Program-made: the position numbers and the translations under genes
Notes under the pieces: model-generated
The model's input: only the letters and a program-made list of their open reading frames with translations
Told to the model about the DNA's origin: nothing
The model's database searches: none
Source: Chara braunii
Lineage: Eukaryota > Streptophyta > Charophyceae > Charales > Characeae
DNA length: 64,000 nucleotides
Assembly: GCA_003427395.1 (NCBI GenBank)
Contig: BFEA01000061.1
Location: forward strand, 2,147,904-2,211,903
Direction: 5' to 3'
Shown: in pieces, positions 10,527-21,904 of the stretch
Position numbering within the stretch: position 1 is the stretch's first letter
Layout of the letters: every line of letters begins with the position of its first letter

Positions 10527-11639
10527 CTGAAAAGTGTCGCCTGCAACAAATGACTATTAGACACTTAACAATTTGACAATGTATGTGCTCCCGGGACATT
10601 CGTCACTCTTCAAAAAAACAAAGATAGAAAAAACAATATACAAATTTTGTTATTTGATTACAAAAAGTTAGTTCTATTTTAATTTTTTTTTTTTAATTTT
10701 CATATTTTATACATTGTAATATATATATATATATATATACATACACAAACAGAACTGCCCGGTAAACCGTAGGCAGAGAGAGAGAAGAGGACATATATAT
10801 ATACATATATATATATATATACGTATCATAAGACAAAACTGCAAACTAAACAGTTGACAGAGAGGAATAATAAAAGAACCAACGAGGAGTTGTGACAAAC
10901 TGTTTCGTCGGAGTTTCACCAACTTACATATATTAGAAAGTTCTAAGTATTAAGCACTTCTCATAAATGGTATTGCGTTTTTGTTTCACAATCATCTTCA
11001 GTCTTCTGTCATGTTTCTAACAATGTTTGTGCATGTGGTCGGTAGGTGCATATTGAATTATCGACTTTGCATATCCNTTGCAACACATAAATGTAGNNAC
11101 CAACCGACCACAAGAAGTGTCGCCCGGAATACAANAATAATTCNNATTAACATATTGAAAAATAATATGCTCCTTAGGCGTCCGCCGTCATGGAAAAGAA
11201 CAAAGATATTGAATACAAAATAATAAAATGTAGTTACATCATTACAGAAAATGAGTTCGCACTTACTTCAATAAATATTATTCGCCTTTCCTGTTGGACT
11301 GTCAACTCTGCAGTTGCACAAGTGAGCTGCGAGACAGACACATATCNATTTCANGATACACTTNTTGAACTGCGCTTGAATAAGAAGGTGCAGTTGAATA
11401 AGAATGTGCGTGATTTTGTGCTTTGACAAACAAAGTTCGTTACAGCCTTCTATTGAGAGAGAGAGAGAGAGGGGGAAAAAAAGAAGAAAAAAAATAAATT
11501 GAACGTATGTAAATATCTTACATTCATAAAATTTAAAGTTTATTTCCATGACGTTCACATCAACTACACAATCCATAACATGAGTTGGTGTTTTTTATAA
11601 GAGCGCAAAAATGAAATTCTGAATGTTTTGTCAGCCTAC

Positions 11640-11800
11640 ATATGCTATTTTTTTAACATAATGAACAACCATATTATTCCAACATGATTCCAACATGATT
11701 CCAACATGATTTCAACATGATATCAACTGTTTATCAACAGATTTTCAACACATGAGCAAAATTTTCAACAGAATATCAACTGTTATAAATTGTTTGTATA
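11640..11800. repeat. short CAACATGATT / TTTTCAACA repeats
   Basis: Four near-identical CAACATGATT-type units in a row (from about 11681) are followed by TTTCAACA/TATCAAC words. The vocabulary resembles the 33.5-34.0 kb tandem repeat (TTTTCAACAAC, ATCAACAATTGG). There is no coding potential. Confidence 0.6.
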
Positions 11801-11927
11801 CAGTTTAAAATAACCATAACAACACAGAGAAAATGATCAATGTTTGGCCAAACCAGATTGATTGGTTTCCTGTTTATATTCATGAACCCCTCCGTCAAAC
11901 ACTTTATAAATTGTTAATAATTTGTTA

Positions 11928-13268
11928 TTATACGCAAAGGTATGTGATAAACTTGCTTTCAATGACACGACTTTTTTTCTGTTGAAGGGTAGGGTCAAGC
12001 TCGGCCGAGACGTCCTCACCGTACTCCAGAGAACTGTAGCGCCGAAAGAATAGCGCTCCAGTTCGAGCTGGTCGGTGAAAGCGGCCGGCGAAGGAGGATC
12101 GACCACGAGTATCACCGCGTGACTCGGTGGTGGAGGAGGTAGATCGCGAAGAAGATGGGGCCTCGGAGAAGCGAATCCGCATCTTCTGGTACTATCGAGC
12201 AACCTCGTATGCCTCCTCTGAGGAGGCGAAGCTCTATCTTCATAGCTCGATGCGGTAGTCAGTCGAAAGACTAACTACGAACCTGTTGGTCAAAATGACC
12301 TCAGGTAGAAGTGTTTCATCGCAAATGAGGCCGGCGTCCTAAAACACTCTGATGTGACATTCAAGATCGGTTGGTGCGGAGAACCCGCACCATTGCGTCT
12401 GGGTGACCCGATCTAAGGCGCCGGTCGCATCGTGGAGAGTGTCGTAGCAGTCATGGAGGAATGTGGGGAAATCCGCCACAGTAGGAGCCTCACCTTAGCG
12501 AGTACGCTGGGAATAATAGTTCTCCCATGCGGAGAACGAGCTGCCTCGCAATTTTGTTGCAAGCGCGGAGCACCACAACTCCTGACCAGTGTTAGTAAGT
12601 ATCAGCGCACGTGTGGCAGCCTGCAACTAGTGCGACACGCGCATGGATCCGTCGTAGTCGGGTATGTCCGACAGACGCACAAAGGTGGGACCGTTGTGTT
12701 GACGGCAAGGGGAGAGAGATCGATGTGCCTTCACTGTGGCGGCAAATGTCTAGGCTGGTGCAGAGGTAGAAGTGGTAGCAAGTTGAGAGTCGGGGCTGCT
12801 GATTGAAGGTCCAGCAGACGTAGAGGCAACGGCCGCAGCCAACTGTGACGGAGTAGCGAGATAGGACGGTAGAGGGGGGGAAGTCAGTCGAGGGAAAGGA
12901 GCCAGCAAGATAGAGGTGGGGGAGACGGTATAAGAAGAAGAAGGGTGAGCAGCCTGTGCAGGGTGAGGCTGTCTCAGGGAGAGAATCTTCGCCTGGAGCT
13001 GCGCCACGGTGGCCTGTAGGGTAGCCACCCGCTGAGTGTGCGGGGTCGGAGGTGGAGGAGGTGGAGAGAGTACCCTAGCGAGAGGAGGAAAAAGTCCGCG
13101 CCATTGTGTCGCGACCGGTGCAGGAAGCTGGAAAGCAGCACCGGGGTGGGTAGATGAAACTGTCTGGCCAGATACCGATATCTAGGCGACAGCACATGCG
13201 GCAATGGCCGAACCGGCAAGGGCGTCTAGAGCGGCGGGGGCCAATGAATGTGTCGAAACAGACGGCAT
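11928..13268 (-). pseudogene. Gag-like retroelement frame with eight in-frame stops and no indel
   Basis: Read from ATG 13268, one frame of about 446 codons continues to 11928. It shows a Pro-rich N-terminus, a heptad segment ('VATLQATVAQLQAKILSL'), a Ser/Ala/Pro linker, then a Gag-like helical region ('FSAWENYYSQRTR', 'FPTFLHDCYDTLHD', 'LTNRFVVSLSTDYRIEL', 'SSEEAYEVAR') and an Arg/Ser-rich tail. Internal stops: TAG 13182, 12750, 12627, 12339, 12234 and 12192; TAA 12495; TGA 12240 (lowest coordinates given). All eight lie in register with one another. Family knowledge: plant Ty3/gypsy Gag proteins have a similar coiled-coil then capsid-like layout. Protease and RT are not seen. The element is inactive under the standard code. 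Confidence 0.6.
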
Positions 13269-13284
13269 GGTCTGAGCGGCAACC

Positions 13285-13405
13285 AGTATATACGGTCATA
13301 CGAATACGGGCCGTACGTACTCTCGTACGACCGTACGTACGGTCCCCTAGCGCCCGTACGACCCGTACTTACGGACTTTGGGTCCCCCGTACGTGGCTTT
13401 CCGGG
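13285..13405. repeat. CGTACG palindromic word cluster
   Basis: CGTACG, GTACGTAC and CCGTACG words recur about ten times in 120 bp, many of them self-complementary. A second cluster of the same words lies at 14605-14680. Confidence 0.6.
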
Positions 13406-13439
13406 CGGGTGTTGAAGGGGTGAATGCGCTGGGGGGGGG

Positions 13440-13461
13440 TCGGGTGTCGGGGGGTACCCCC

Positions 13462-13493
<32 letters not shown>

Positions 13494-13545
13494 TTTTTTT
13501 TTTTGGGGTGCGGAAATCAGGGTGTAAAAAAAAAACAAGATTTTT
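13440..13545. repeat. homopolymer block (G, C, A, T runs)
   Basis: Successive runs of G, about 24 C, then A and T runs. Assembly reliability here is doubtful. Confidence 0.7.
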
Positions 13546-13548
13546 TTT

Positions 13549-13581
13549 TTTTGATTGATTGATTAATTGGTTGATTGATTA

Positions 13582-13635
<54 letters not shown>

Positions 13636-13724
13636 GGGTTGATTGATTGATTGGTTGATTGATTGGTTGATTGATTGGTTGATTGATTGGTTGATTGATT
13701 GGTTGATTGATTGGTTGATTGCTG
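13549..13724. repeat. (TTGA)n microsatellite
   Basis: About 170 bp of TTGA repeats with periodic TTGG variants. Smaller tracts lie at 14083-14125, 14174-14200 and 14306-14320. Confidence 0.9.
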
Positions 13725-13732
13725 TGTAGCAT

Positions 13733-14068
13733 CGTGTTCGGGTTCGGTGACCGAACCCGAACGTTCGGGACCGAACGCGAACAAGCACTGAAACTCTCTG
13801 AACGCAAACATAAAAATATTAAAAAAAAAAAAACAATTTCTCCAAAAAATCTGAAAACAATATATGTTATGTAAAATAATAATACAAACAATGTTTGCCT
13901 TGGAGGTATGGTCAAATTCGTAACCAAACTCGAGTTAAAAATAAAAAAAAAACAAAGACAATTTTTTTTTTTTTTTTTTTTTTAATATATTCGGCCGAAC
14001 ACGTTCGGATGGTGTTCGGCCAAACACCCGAACATGTTCGGACGTTCGGAAAAGCTCCGAACATGTTC
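13733..14068. repeat. GTTCGG/CCGAAC palindromic clusters
   Basis: At 13735-13785, GTTCGGGTTCGGT is followed by its complement ACCGAACCCGAAC and further GTTCGGG/CCGAACG words. At 13990-14068 the same words recur (CGGCCGAACACGTTCGG, CCGAACATGTTCGG, CCGAACATGTTC). A/T homopolymers separate the two clusters. No coding frame is supported. Confidence 0.65.
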
Positions 14069-14185
14069 TGTGTGCTACACATGTTGATTGATTGAATGAT
14101 TGATTGATTGGTTGATTGATTGCTCGATTAATCGTAAAATAAATAAAAAAAATGAAAAAAAAGAATCCTTTATTGATTGATTAAT

Positions 14186-14400
14186 TGATTGATTGATTAT
14201 CAGTGGGGGGTCGCCTCCCACCCGTGAACACGCACACACACACACACACACACAAACGATCGAGGGGTTGTTTTTTTCTTCTTTTTTTGTTTTTTCTATT
14301 ATTATTGATTGATTGATTATTTATCAGTGGGAGGGTCGCCTCCCCCTTGCGAACACACACACACACACACACACAAACACAAACACACAAACAAAAGCAT
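14186..14400. repeat. ~120-bp tandem duplication with (CA)n
   Basis: GATTGATTGATTAT, then CAGTGGG and a short hairpin GGGGGGTCGCCTCCC, then (CA)n, occurs at 14186-14254 and again at 14306-14376. The following 'ATATATTTCC...GGTAGATTCATTC' stretch (14410-14445) recurs inverted next to the (GT)n at 26.98 kb. Confidence 0.6.
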
Positions 14401-14699
14401 GTGTGACGATATATATTTCCATGTTCTAGCGGTAGATTCATTCGATTTCGTTTTTTTCTTTTCCTCCTTTTTCCACAACGAAAAATTTTCTTAATTTTTT
14501 TTTAAAAATACTAACGTGAACCTCGGGACCCCCCCTTACCATCCCTGGGGGTCAAACCCTCCCTCTCCCCCGCACACAGGGCCCTGGCAAGTTCGAACGG
14601 AGACCGTCCGTACGCCCTTATAGTCATCCGTCCGTCCGTACACACGGGCCGTACGAAGACCCTCCATACAACGTACGGGGGACGACACTGGCGGCAGCA

Positions 14700-15214
14700 A
14701 CACTCACTACTGCGGAGAGGGAGTGTTGGACCTGACCCGTGGAGGAGGACAAACCACCATGTCTCTGTCCCTAGAGTTGTGGAGAGCCAGACTCTTAGCC
14801 GGTAAGGGATGGGGTTTGAGAGCGGTGGGGAGAGCGATGAGGGGAACCCTTGAGGAGGTGAGCTTCAAAAGCGAGAGCATTGACTTGCCTCCTCATGGGT
14901 GCAAGCGCATCGAGTCACGCTTGCAGAGGTGCAAGAAGAGACGCAAGAACAACGCGAAGGTCCGTGGGGTCCCCAGAGTGCTGACCCTGGACCATCGGGT
15001 GGGTGGGCGCATGAGAGACGGAGGGCGCCGAGACGATCTCCTCAGTTATAGTCCCGTTCGTGAGTAGTGGGCGCATGGGGGTAGACATGGTGGGAGATGG
15101 AGAAAAAGGTGTAGAAGGAGATAGGTTATGGCATGGGGATAGGGGACCACCGGTGAGAGGGAGGGGACCGCGGGAGTGGAGTGGGTAATCGTGAGTCGGC
15201 TCACTGCGTGACAT
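14700..15214 (-). pseudogene. Gag-like N-terminal fragment
   Basis: From the 15214 end, the frame gives a Ser/Thr/Pro-rich stretch and then a helical segment ('LRVVLASLLAPLQA', a TGA, 'LDALAPMRRQVNALAF') with Leu at heptad-like spacing. It continues through TAA and TAG to about 14700. The layout matches the N-terminus of the better preserved frame at 11928-13268. No capsid-like region follows. The next bases (14605-14680) are CGTACG words, as at 13.3 kb beside the other copy, which suggests two insertions of related elements. Confidence is limited because the fragment is short. Confidence 0.35.
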
Positions 15215-15560
15215 GTGGGTCGTGCGTGAGATGGTGGCGCGAATCCGGTCAAAGGGAGAGGAGTCGTTTGATCCAGGGTACCCGACGGGAGGAAGCGGAA
15301 GAGGAGGGAGGTTAGAAGAACCCTAAACCCTGGAAAAACCCTAAGAAAACCCTGACTGGGGTTTGGGTGGTTAGGATAGGGTAGTGGCGACCTAATTAAG
15401 AAAAGAAGATAGTAACCATGGAGGGGGGGGGGCAAAAAATAAAATAAACAGTGAAATTTCGAGATAAAAATAAAAGAAAATAAATAAGAAAAAGAAAAAA
15501 GAAAAAAAAAAAAGCAAAAGGCGATAAGAGAAAGAATATTTACTTTTTTGGAATTTTTCA

Positions 15561-15905
15561 CAGCATTTTCCTACCCCGATGGGGTCACAAAGGTGCAAAG
15601 AGGAAAGAGAGACTAAGAGAAGCACACTAAGTTTTACAATGTCGCAAATTATAATTTTTTAAAAAATAATAAATAAGTAGATGAGGAGGTGAAGAGAAAC
15701 TAAGTGTTCAAAAATTTCGCCAGCATTTCGTTACCCCCATGGGGTCAAAGTGTGGCGGCAAGAAGAAAGGCTAAGTAAAATGAGAAGATTTTGTCAGCAC
15801 TTCACTACCCCCAAGGGGTCAAAATATGTTGAAAAAGACTAAGTATGAAAAAAAAAATAAAAAAATCGGCAGCACTTCGTTACCCTCACGGGGTCAAAAT
15901 GTGTG
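15561..15905. repeat. four-copy 'CAGCAYTTCGTTACCCCCATGGGGTC' repeat
   Basis: Units start near 15561, 15721, 15795 and 15870. Each has CAGCA(T/C)TT, then a short palindrome ACCCCNNNGGGGT, then CAAA, and is followed by an AAGACTAAGTA-like stretch. Spacings are about 160, 74 and 75 bp. The flanks are A-rich, and 15910-16140 is purine-rich without a gene. The telomere-like words near 15324 (CCCTAAACCC) are isolated. Confidence 0.65.
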
Positions 15906-16158
15906 CCGAAAGCAAGAATGACTAAGTACTAATCAGATTTTAGGGTGCCGCAAATAAATTCCAATTTTCAGAATAAATAAAATAATAATGATAATAATAA
16001 TAAATCAAAAAATGATAAAAGAAGATGGGGAATAAGATAATTCGAATTTTTGGGGGAAAAAATGAGATTTAAATCAAAGAAAAAAAAAATTGAAATTTTG
16101 GGGGGGGAGGATGAAAGAGTGGTGAAGAAAGAGAGAAATATGTGAGAGAGAGAGAAAG

Positions 16159-18096
16159 ACTTGCAACTGGCTATGGCGACTCAGCGCCCAACAACTCACT
16201 GTTCACACACTCTGGATCACCCTGGATACCCCACACGCACGCAGTGAGATGTACACATAGACATGGTGAGATTGTGGTACACACACACGTGCACAGTGAC
16301 TGTCACATCCACAGTGTACAAACAGAGTGTCAAGGTCACACACGTGCACAATGAAGTTGTCACATACACAGCGCACAGACAGAGTGCACAGTCACACACC
16401 CGGTTACGCACAGTCACAGGCAGGTCATAACGCAGATGCACGGAGGGAACGTGCACAGCCATTGTGACGCAGACACATTCACTGCGCTACACCTACCGCT
16501 AGCCAATGACTGAGCTCTTCGTCCACGCCCACCGCGTCTTCCTGGCTCACTGCAGACCTCCTTGCACGGGTCGTTGTGGCAGCATTTCCGCATGGCTCAT
16601 GCGGGATTGAATGAATGACTAGGCGCTGCCTCTTGATTTATACTTTTGTAACTTGTTAGTCTGCCTCTTTCCCATACTCGTGGTGCCCACAGTCCCATAC
16701 GGTACTTACTTGACTGGACCTGGACTGACTGGGATGCACCACTAACTCAGCACTGTCACAATATGACATACACAGATACTGTGACTGACACTCAGATACA
16801 GAAAACACAATGACACGGACACTGTGACACAGACACAAAGTGCACAGTCATAGTGACACACGGGCACACAACCACTATGACATACACAAAGACGCACGGT
16901 ACACTGTGACCCACACACAGGTGTTGTGACGCACACAGCCAGATGTTGCGACACGGACGGGTACAGTGTACATAGACTGACACACACGCAAGTGTTGTGA
17001 CACACACAGACTGCTGCGTGTACACAAACTGATACACACGCAGCGATACAGCCACAGTGGAACACACACAAACACTGTGAGAAACGCACAGACACTGTGA
17101 CAAAAGCACAAACACAGTGAAACACACAGCGGACGGTAACACATACACCCGTAAAACACAGTCACACAGATACACAGTGACAACAGATACACAAGTGGCA
17201 CTGACACGCAATGATACAGACATAGTGAAAACAGTGACAGATGCACAACTGCACAGCGTTATGCTGGTGTACGGTGACACAGTCATAGTGACACCTACAC
17301 AGTCACACAGACTATGACAGACACGGTGAAACACAGACTAAGACATACACAATTGGGAACAACCTGTGATGAACACAGCAATACACAGAGAGAGACACGT
17401 ATACAGAAAGGGGTAGAGAAAGAGCGAGATGAGGGTGATGATGTGCGGACACGTACCTGGCCTAAGAAACAGTCTATGGGGAAAACATCTTCATGTGCCT
17501 CAGTTCAGCTATTTAAAAAAAAAAAAAAAAAAAAAATCAACAAGTCGCATATGTCAATCGTAGGCTGGTCGGTGCTTAGGAAGTCATTTGTCTGGGACTT
17601 CTTTAAGAAGAATGGAAGATTACAAAGGGGCTTGACTCTGGTATTTTATTATAAGGTCAACAAAGGAAACATAGAGTCATTGTCATAGTTAGCTAAGCGT
17701 GGAAGACTGTCCGAGAAAGTCGACCTGATTAAATAGTCGGTCCAGGGAATTGGCACCTCGGGGCACGACATACGGGTTAGTCTTAGAGCGTTTTACCGCG
17801 CGTATGTCTATGCTACGTCGATCGAGAAAACGCCATCGGCTGGCCTACCTCTGCGATTGCATGTAAAAGCCTTCGCACGTGGGTCAGTAGCTCAGCAGAG
17901 ATACGCCCACCTAAGGGATGGTGACAGCTCCCGCAGGTGGAGGTAATGTTGTACCTCGCGGGATCCCTAACCTATCGTAGGGAGTCGCGAGAGGTATAGC
18001 ACGAGCGCACGGTCGGAGTGGTGTTTTGTTAAGTGTGACAAAAAGAGACTCCTGCGTGACACGACCGTGAGGTCCGACACAAAACTACTTTGCGTC
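16159..18096. repeat. 2-kb dispersed repeat, copy 1
   Basis: Nearly collinear with 29342-31343. It holds a degenerate CACAGTGAC-type tract (16220-17420), a unique-looking 16480-16760 segment, a poly-A run (17516-17536) and a 3' part with 'GGTCAGTAGCTCAG' (about 17883), resembling a pol III A box. The Cys/Val/Ser-rich frames across the CACAGTGAC tract are repeat artefacts. Past 18096 the two copies diverge. The identity of the element is unknown. Confidence 0.75.
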
Positions 18097-20970
18097 TGGG
18101 TATGGGACCGCAGCGCGCGACAGGTGGCGCCTTGCCGGGTATCTCGCTTCGTAGCCGAGGTCCTCAGTGAACAAACTCGAGTATGGTAAGTCGATGATCT
18201 AGGCAAAACGACAACTCTAATCTACTTACCGGGATATAATTTGACCAACGATTCTGAGTGGGGAGTACGCAAGGGTGGTCATAGCGAATAAACCATTTGA
18301 GGATTTATAAAACGGAATAGAGACTAGGAGCGAATATGTGGTACTAGTAAGGCGACAGTCAGCGACAACTTGTGAGAAGGGTCGCCCTAGAAAGTGAAAG
18401 GAGAAGTATGTCACTGATAGTAATTTGAGGTTATCTAGAATCTCTCAAAGACCGATGGTATTGGGTCAGATAACTTTAAGGGCTTTATTGTCTAACTATT
18501 GTTCTCACATTAATATAACACCCAAAAGCCATGAGACTGGTACTGGGAAAGGAAGAAGCGGAAGGTAAGGGAAGGCCACCGAGAGGCCTATAGATTTGAC
18601 CAAAAGAGTGGGAAGAAGGAAGATGAAGGGCTAGAAGAGAAAGGAAGAAGGGGTGGAGGCTCGTAGGCATCAAGAAGAGTGGAGTGAGCATACCCCGTCT
18701 CCGCGGAAGAATGACATATTATAAATGTGAGAGGCATTACGGCACCTCACCTCTGCGTCGCGAGCCACCAAGCCGCCATTGCATCGGGTCTTATCCACCG
18801 CCCTCTTCCTCTGCTCAAGAACGAAACAATTGACCGTCCTTCCTTACTCCTGCCAACAAGAGTTCCCGTCAACGCCTCATGTTCCTGATCCTTCTGTCGT
18901 CTCTCCATCCACGTCATTCGACTGAAGATTGTGCATCTCCCTTGTGATGATCTTGTTGTGTCAACCAGGGATTTGCAGGTTGATCTCCTACTTGCTGTAC
19001 AAGAGAATTATATGAAGCTTTGAACGAGCATTTAAGAGAGTTAAGGATTGACATGTGAAGGAGTTAAAGATAGGCAGGTGTAGTAAGAAAGGTGTAAGGA
19101 TCTCTAGGGGAGTGACCCTAGGAGTTGAGGGTAGGTAAAAGTTGCATATGGTACTTCTTGTCAATAAGAAGAGTCCGGTGATTTAGCTAGGAGATAGAAG
19201 TTGAAGAAGGTGGTAATGTGCTAATTTAAGCAAGTATTAAACTAGAATTTTGAAGTGTAACGCAAGTGAGATGGGGGAATAGATGAACAATAGATGTGGA
19301 TTGAGTACGTGACTCATGCACGTGAATTGACTCGTTTAGACTTTTGTTAGTCCAAGGGCTGGACTTGCGAGCGAAGTTTACGGGGGGAGGTCTGTTTAGT
19401 CAGAAGTCGGACAGATCTACAAGAAGGGGGGCGAATAGAATGGATAGAACAACTTATTATGCCAACTGTAGTTGCTTGCAAGAAGAGGTGCATAATCCTA
19501 AGTGTAGTCTGTAAGGCAGTGAGGAAGTAGGTGTCAAACCATTTTGTTTATGTTCAACTTGGTGACTATATTCAGACATGAGGGTAAGTGCTTAAACTCA
19601 TCCGCTTTGGACCATCTACTTGAATATACCCAATTGAATCTAAGCGCTTAAATTCATTCTCTTAAGGTCATTCATTTGAGTTATCCATTTAAATTTATCC
19701 ATTCATGTCAGTCTATTTGAGGTAAGTCTATTTTAATACTATTCACATGAAACTATCTATCTGATGCATTTTTTTTCATGGTTAATTGCTTGAGTTGTCC
19801 ATCTGAGTTTATTTATTCCAGACTGTGCACTTAAATTCATCCGTCTGAGCAAATCAAATTTATTTATTCATCTACATTTATTTCACTTGAGTCCATACAT
19901 CTGGATTGCTCTCCTTACAAAGGAATAAAGAAGCTACGCAGAATTCACGTCCGACGAGGGTTCGGAGGTGAATGGAGTGACTGACTCCTTGGAAGAAGAA
20001 ATTCTCTCAAAGAGGTGGTCAATGTGTAGAGTCTATCCTTAGGGGAGCTACAATCCTAAGTTAACCTTTCTCTGACAGACGACTTGAAGGAGCTATAAAT
20101 CCGTCTTCTAAGGTAGTAGTGAGACCCGCGCTGGAACTATGTTCCTGGTCCAAAGTGGGGTGTTATCACCTGACCATCTGAGGAATTGTGACTATATTAC
20201 TACTGAGAAGGAGGAAAGTGTTTGAACCTTGTTAGATTATGGTCTATGATAGAGGCAACTACTGCATACCGCAAGGAGGTAGGCGGTGATTCCCCTACTA
20301 TCTTTGTGGAAAGTGGGTTCATCATAACGAGAAAGGATATGTCATCCTGGAACGTGTACGGTAAGGTTTAAAAACTAATTGACAAGAGTCTTCAAGGGAC
20401 GGATACTGGAATCGGAGGGTGAAGCAGTGAGGCTTGGTCCTTGGGCGAGGCTCGAGAGTCTAAGATGTTATTCCTTTAGGGGATTACACTGCCCCTTGAC
20501 ACAATATACTCTTGCTAAAGCCCATGAGTAGAATGTAGTACTCTCATTATTTTTGTATCCAAAAGAAATTATCATTAAAATTTTTATTGACTACAGCTTG
20601 ACTATTGTCTATGATCGTAATAGATACCATAAGTTTCAGTCATCACCAATGCACGCATATGCTTATTAGGCTTATCTTTTCGCTGACTAAAACTATTTAT
20701 TATAATTATTAACTATTGTGATTACTATGATAGTATATCCCCCACTATAAGTAACAGTCATTATAATAAATTATGACCTTCAAAAATTGCAAATGCATTA
20801 CTATCACAATATACTATTATGACCTGTTTTTGAATGGTCTTAGGCGTTGGAGATTAGCAATGGTAGTAAGGTATGGGTTGAATATTACCTTTCGGAAAGA
20901 ATATAGTAGGAAGGAGAGACTTTGTGTAGTGATGGGAGGTGATTAATAGGCGTTTGCCTGCATGAACAGG
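18097..20970. other. no gene recognised; degenerate repeat sequence
   Basis: Frames are short and unrecognisable. From about 19600 to 19920 a degenerate unit resembling 'TTGAGTTATCCATTTAAATT' recurs loosely. It precedes the Gag-like region at 21.9 kb and could include the LTR or leader of that element. I could not define LTR ends or a primer-binding site. Confidence 0.35.
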
Positions 20971-21904
20971 ACCTAGGGGTAGCTGAAGAGTGTCAGAATA
21001 CCGTAGACTAGGGAAGACCCCAATATAGTCTTGCCTATTGAAAAGGAGGGCGGACTAGAGATGCTCTTGCCAAGACGAGTCAGGGAGAATGAGTATATCA
21101 CTTCTTGGTGGGGTATATCTTTGAATGCGGATATCTTTATTTGGATTGAATCTGGCTTCGACGATGTTGGAGACAGTGCCATTGTGAAAGTAACCATAAT
21201 ATCTCATCATCCTTTTGGGTTACACTTGGTATTGGGCTGACACTGGGACATGGGAGTCTGCTCACGAGACCCTTAAGGCTAGCTGAGATAGCTGCCGAAA
21301 ACTGGGCAAGAAGGATATGTCGGAAAGGAGAGGAGTCAGGATCCATTGTTATAGAAGTTAAAGATGTTGAGCAGTTTGTGTTCCCTTCAGCGTCGTTGCA
21401 AGCCATCCTACACAAGTTTCTTGTGGAGGAGTATCTTGGAGGACGAGAGAAAATAAAGGTAACAGCGGAGGCCGCTTTGATAGTACAAGAATGGGAACAC
21501 AAGCATTATACAAGCGAGATAGTAGTATACGGTCTGTATCTAGAGATGGGATTCATGTTCCTCAATACAGAACTTCAAAGCATGACTTATATTGTTAGCA
21601 CGTGCACTGATTCCCACAATCCAGACGAAAGGTTTGAATACTGGGATGAACTCTGAATGGAGGTATGCAGGCAGATGAATGTCATTACTCCCTCTAATCC
21701 ACGATTAGCGGCTCATGGTTTGATTTAAGTATCTTTCATACATTTGTTTGCTCTATTCACGTCTTTAAGGTCAGTGTAGAGGATAATTGCTCTGTCAAAT
21801 GGATGTCTAAAACTTATGTCCTTGTATCCTTTTGGACTTGTTAAAGTGGGAATAGAGGAGCTTATTGGACATCATCTTCGGCTTACGGCCCGACGCTTCG
21901 TCGC

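Larger units (their letters stand above)
9951..11130. repeat. ~0.57-kb tandem repeat block with TA-rich borders
   Basis: The landmarks CAACCGACC followed by AAGTGTCG recur at about 9960, 10519 and 11102. 'AAGCACTTCTCATAAA' or 'AAACACTTCTCATAAA' recurs at about 10372 and 10950, and 'TCTAACAATGTTTG' at 10435 and 11016. Each unit holds a TA microsatellite, pieces of the hammerhead-associated element in one or both orientations (10121-10231 forward; 10262-10330, 10745-10795 and 10830-10920 inverted) and one 71-73-bp GGTCGG palindrome. N bases occur between 11076 and 11365. No coding region is supported. Confidence 0.65.

Noticed and set aside
12432-12806. + strand ORF of 124 codons
   Set aside because: Antisense shadow of the Gag-like minus frame at 11928-13268.
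15300-15345. CCCTAAACCC words suggesting an interstitial telomere
   Set aside because: Only isolated partial units occur. There is no tandem run of TTTAGGG.
16217-17334. Long Cys/Val/Ser-rich minus-strand frames (also 30066-30731)
   Set aside because: They come from the degenerate CACAGTGAC tract of the 2-kb repeat. The composition is set by the repeat and shows no domain.
17883-17900. tRNA gene starting at GGTCAGTAGCTCAG
   Set aside because: An A-box-like stretch is present, but no T arm or acceptor pairing follows at tRNA distance.
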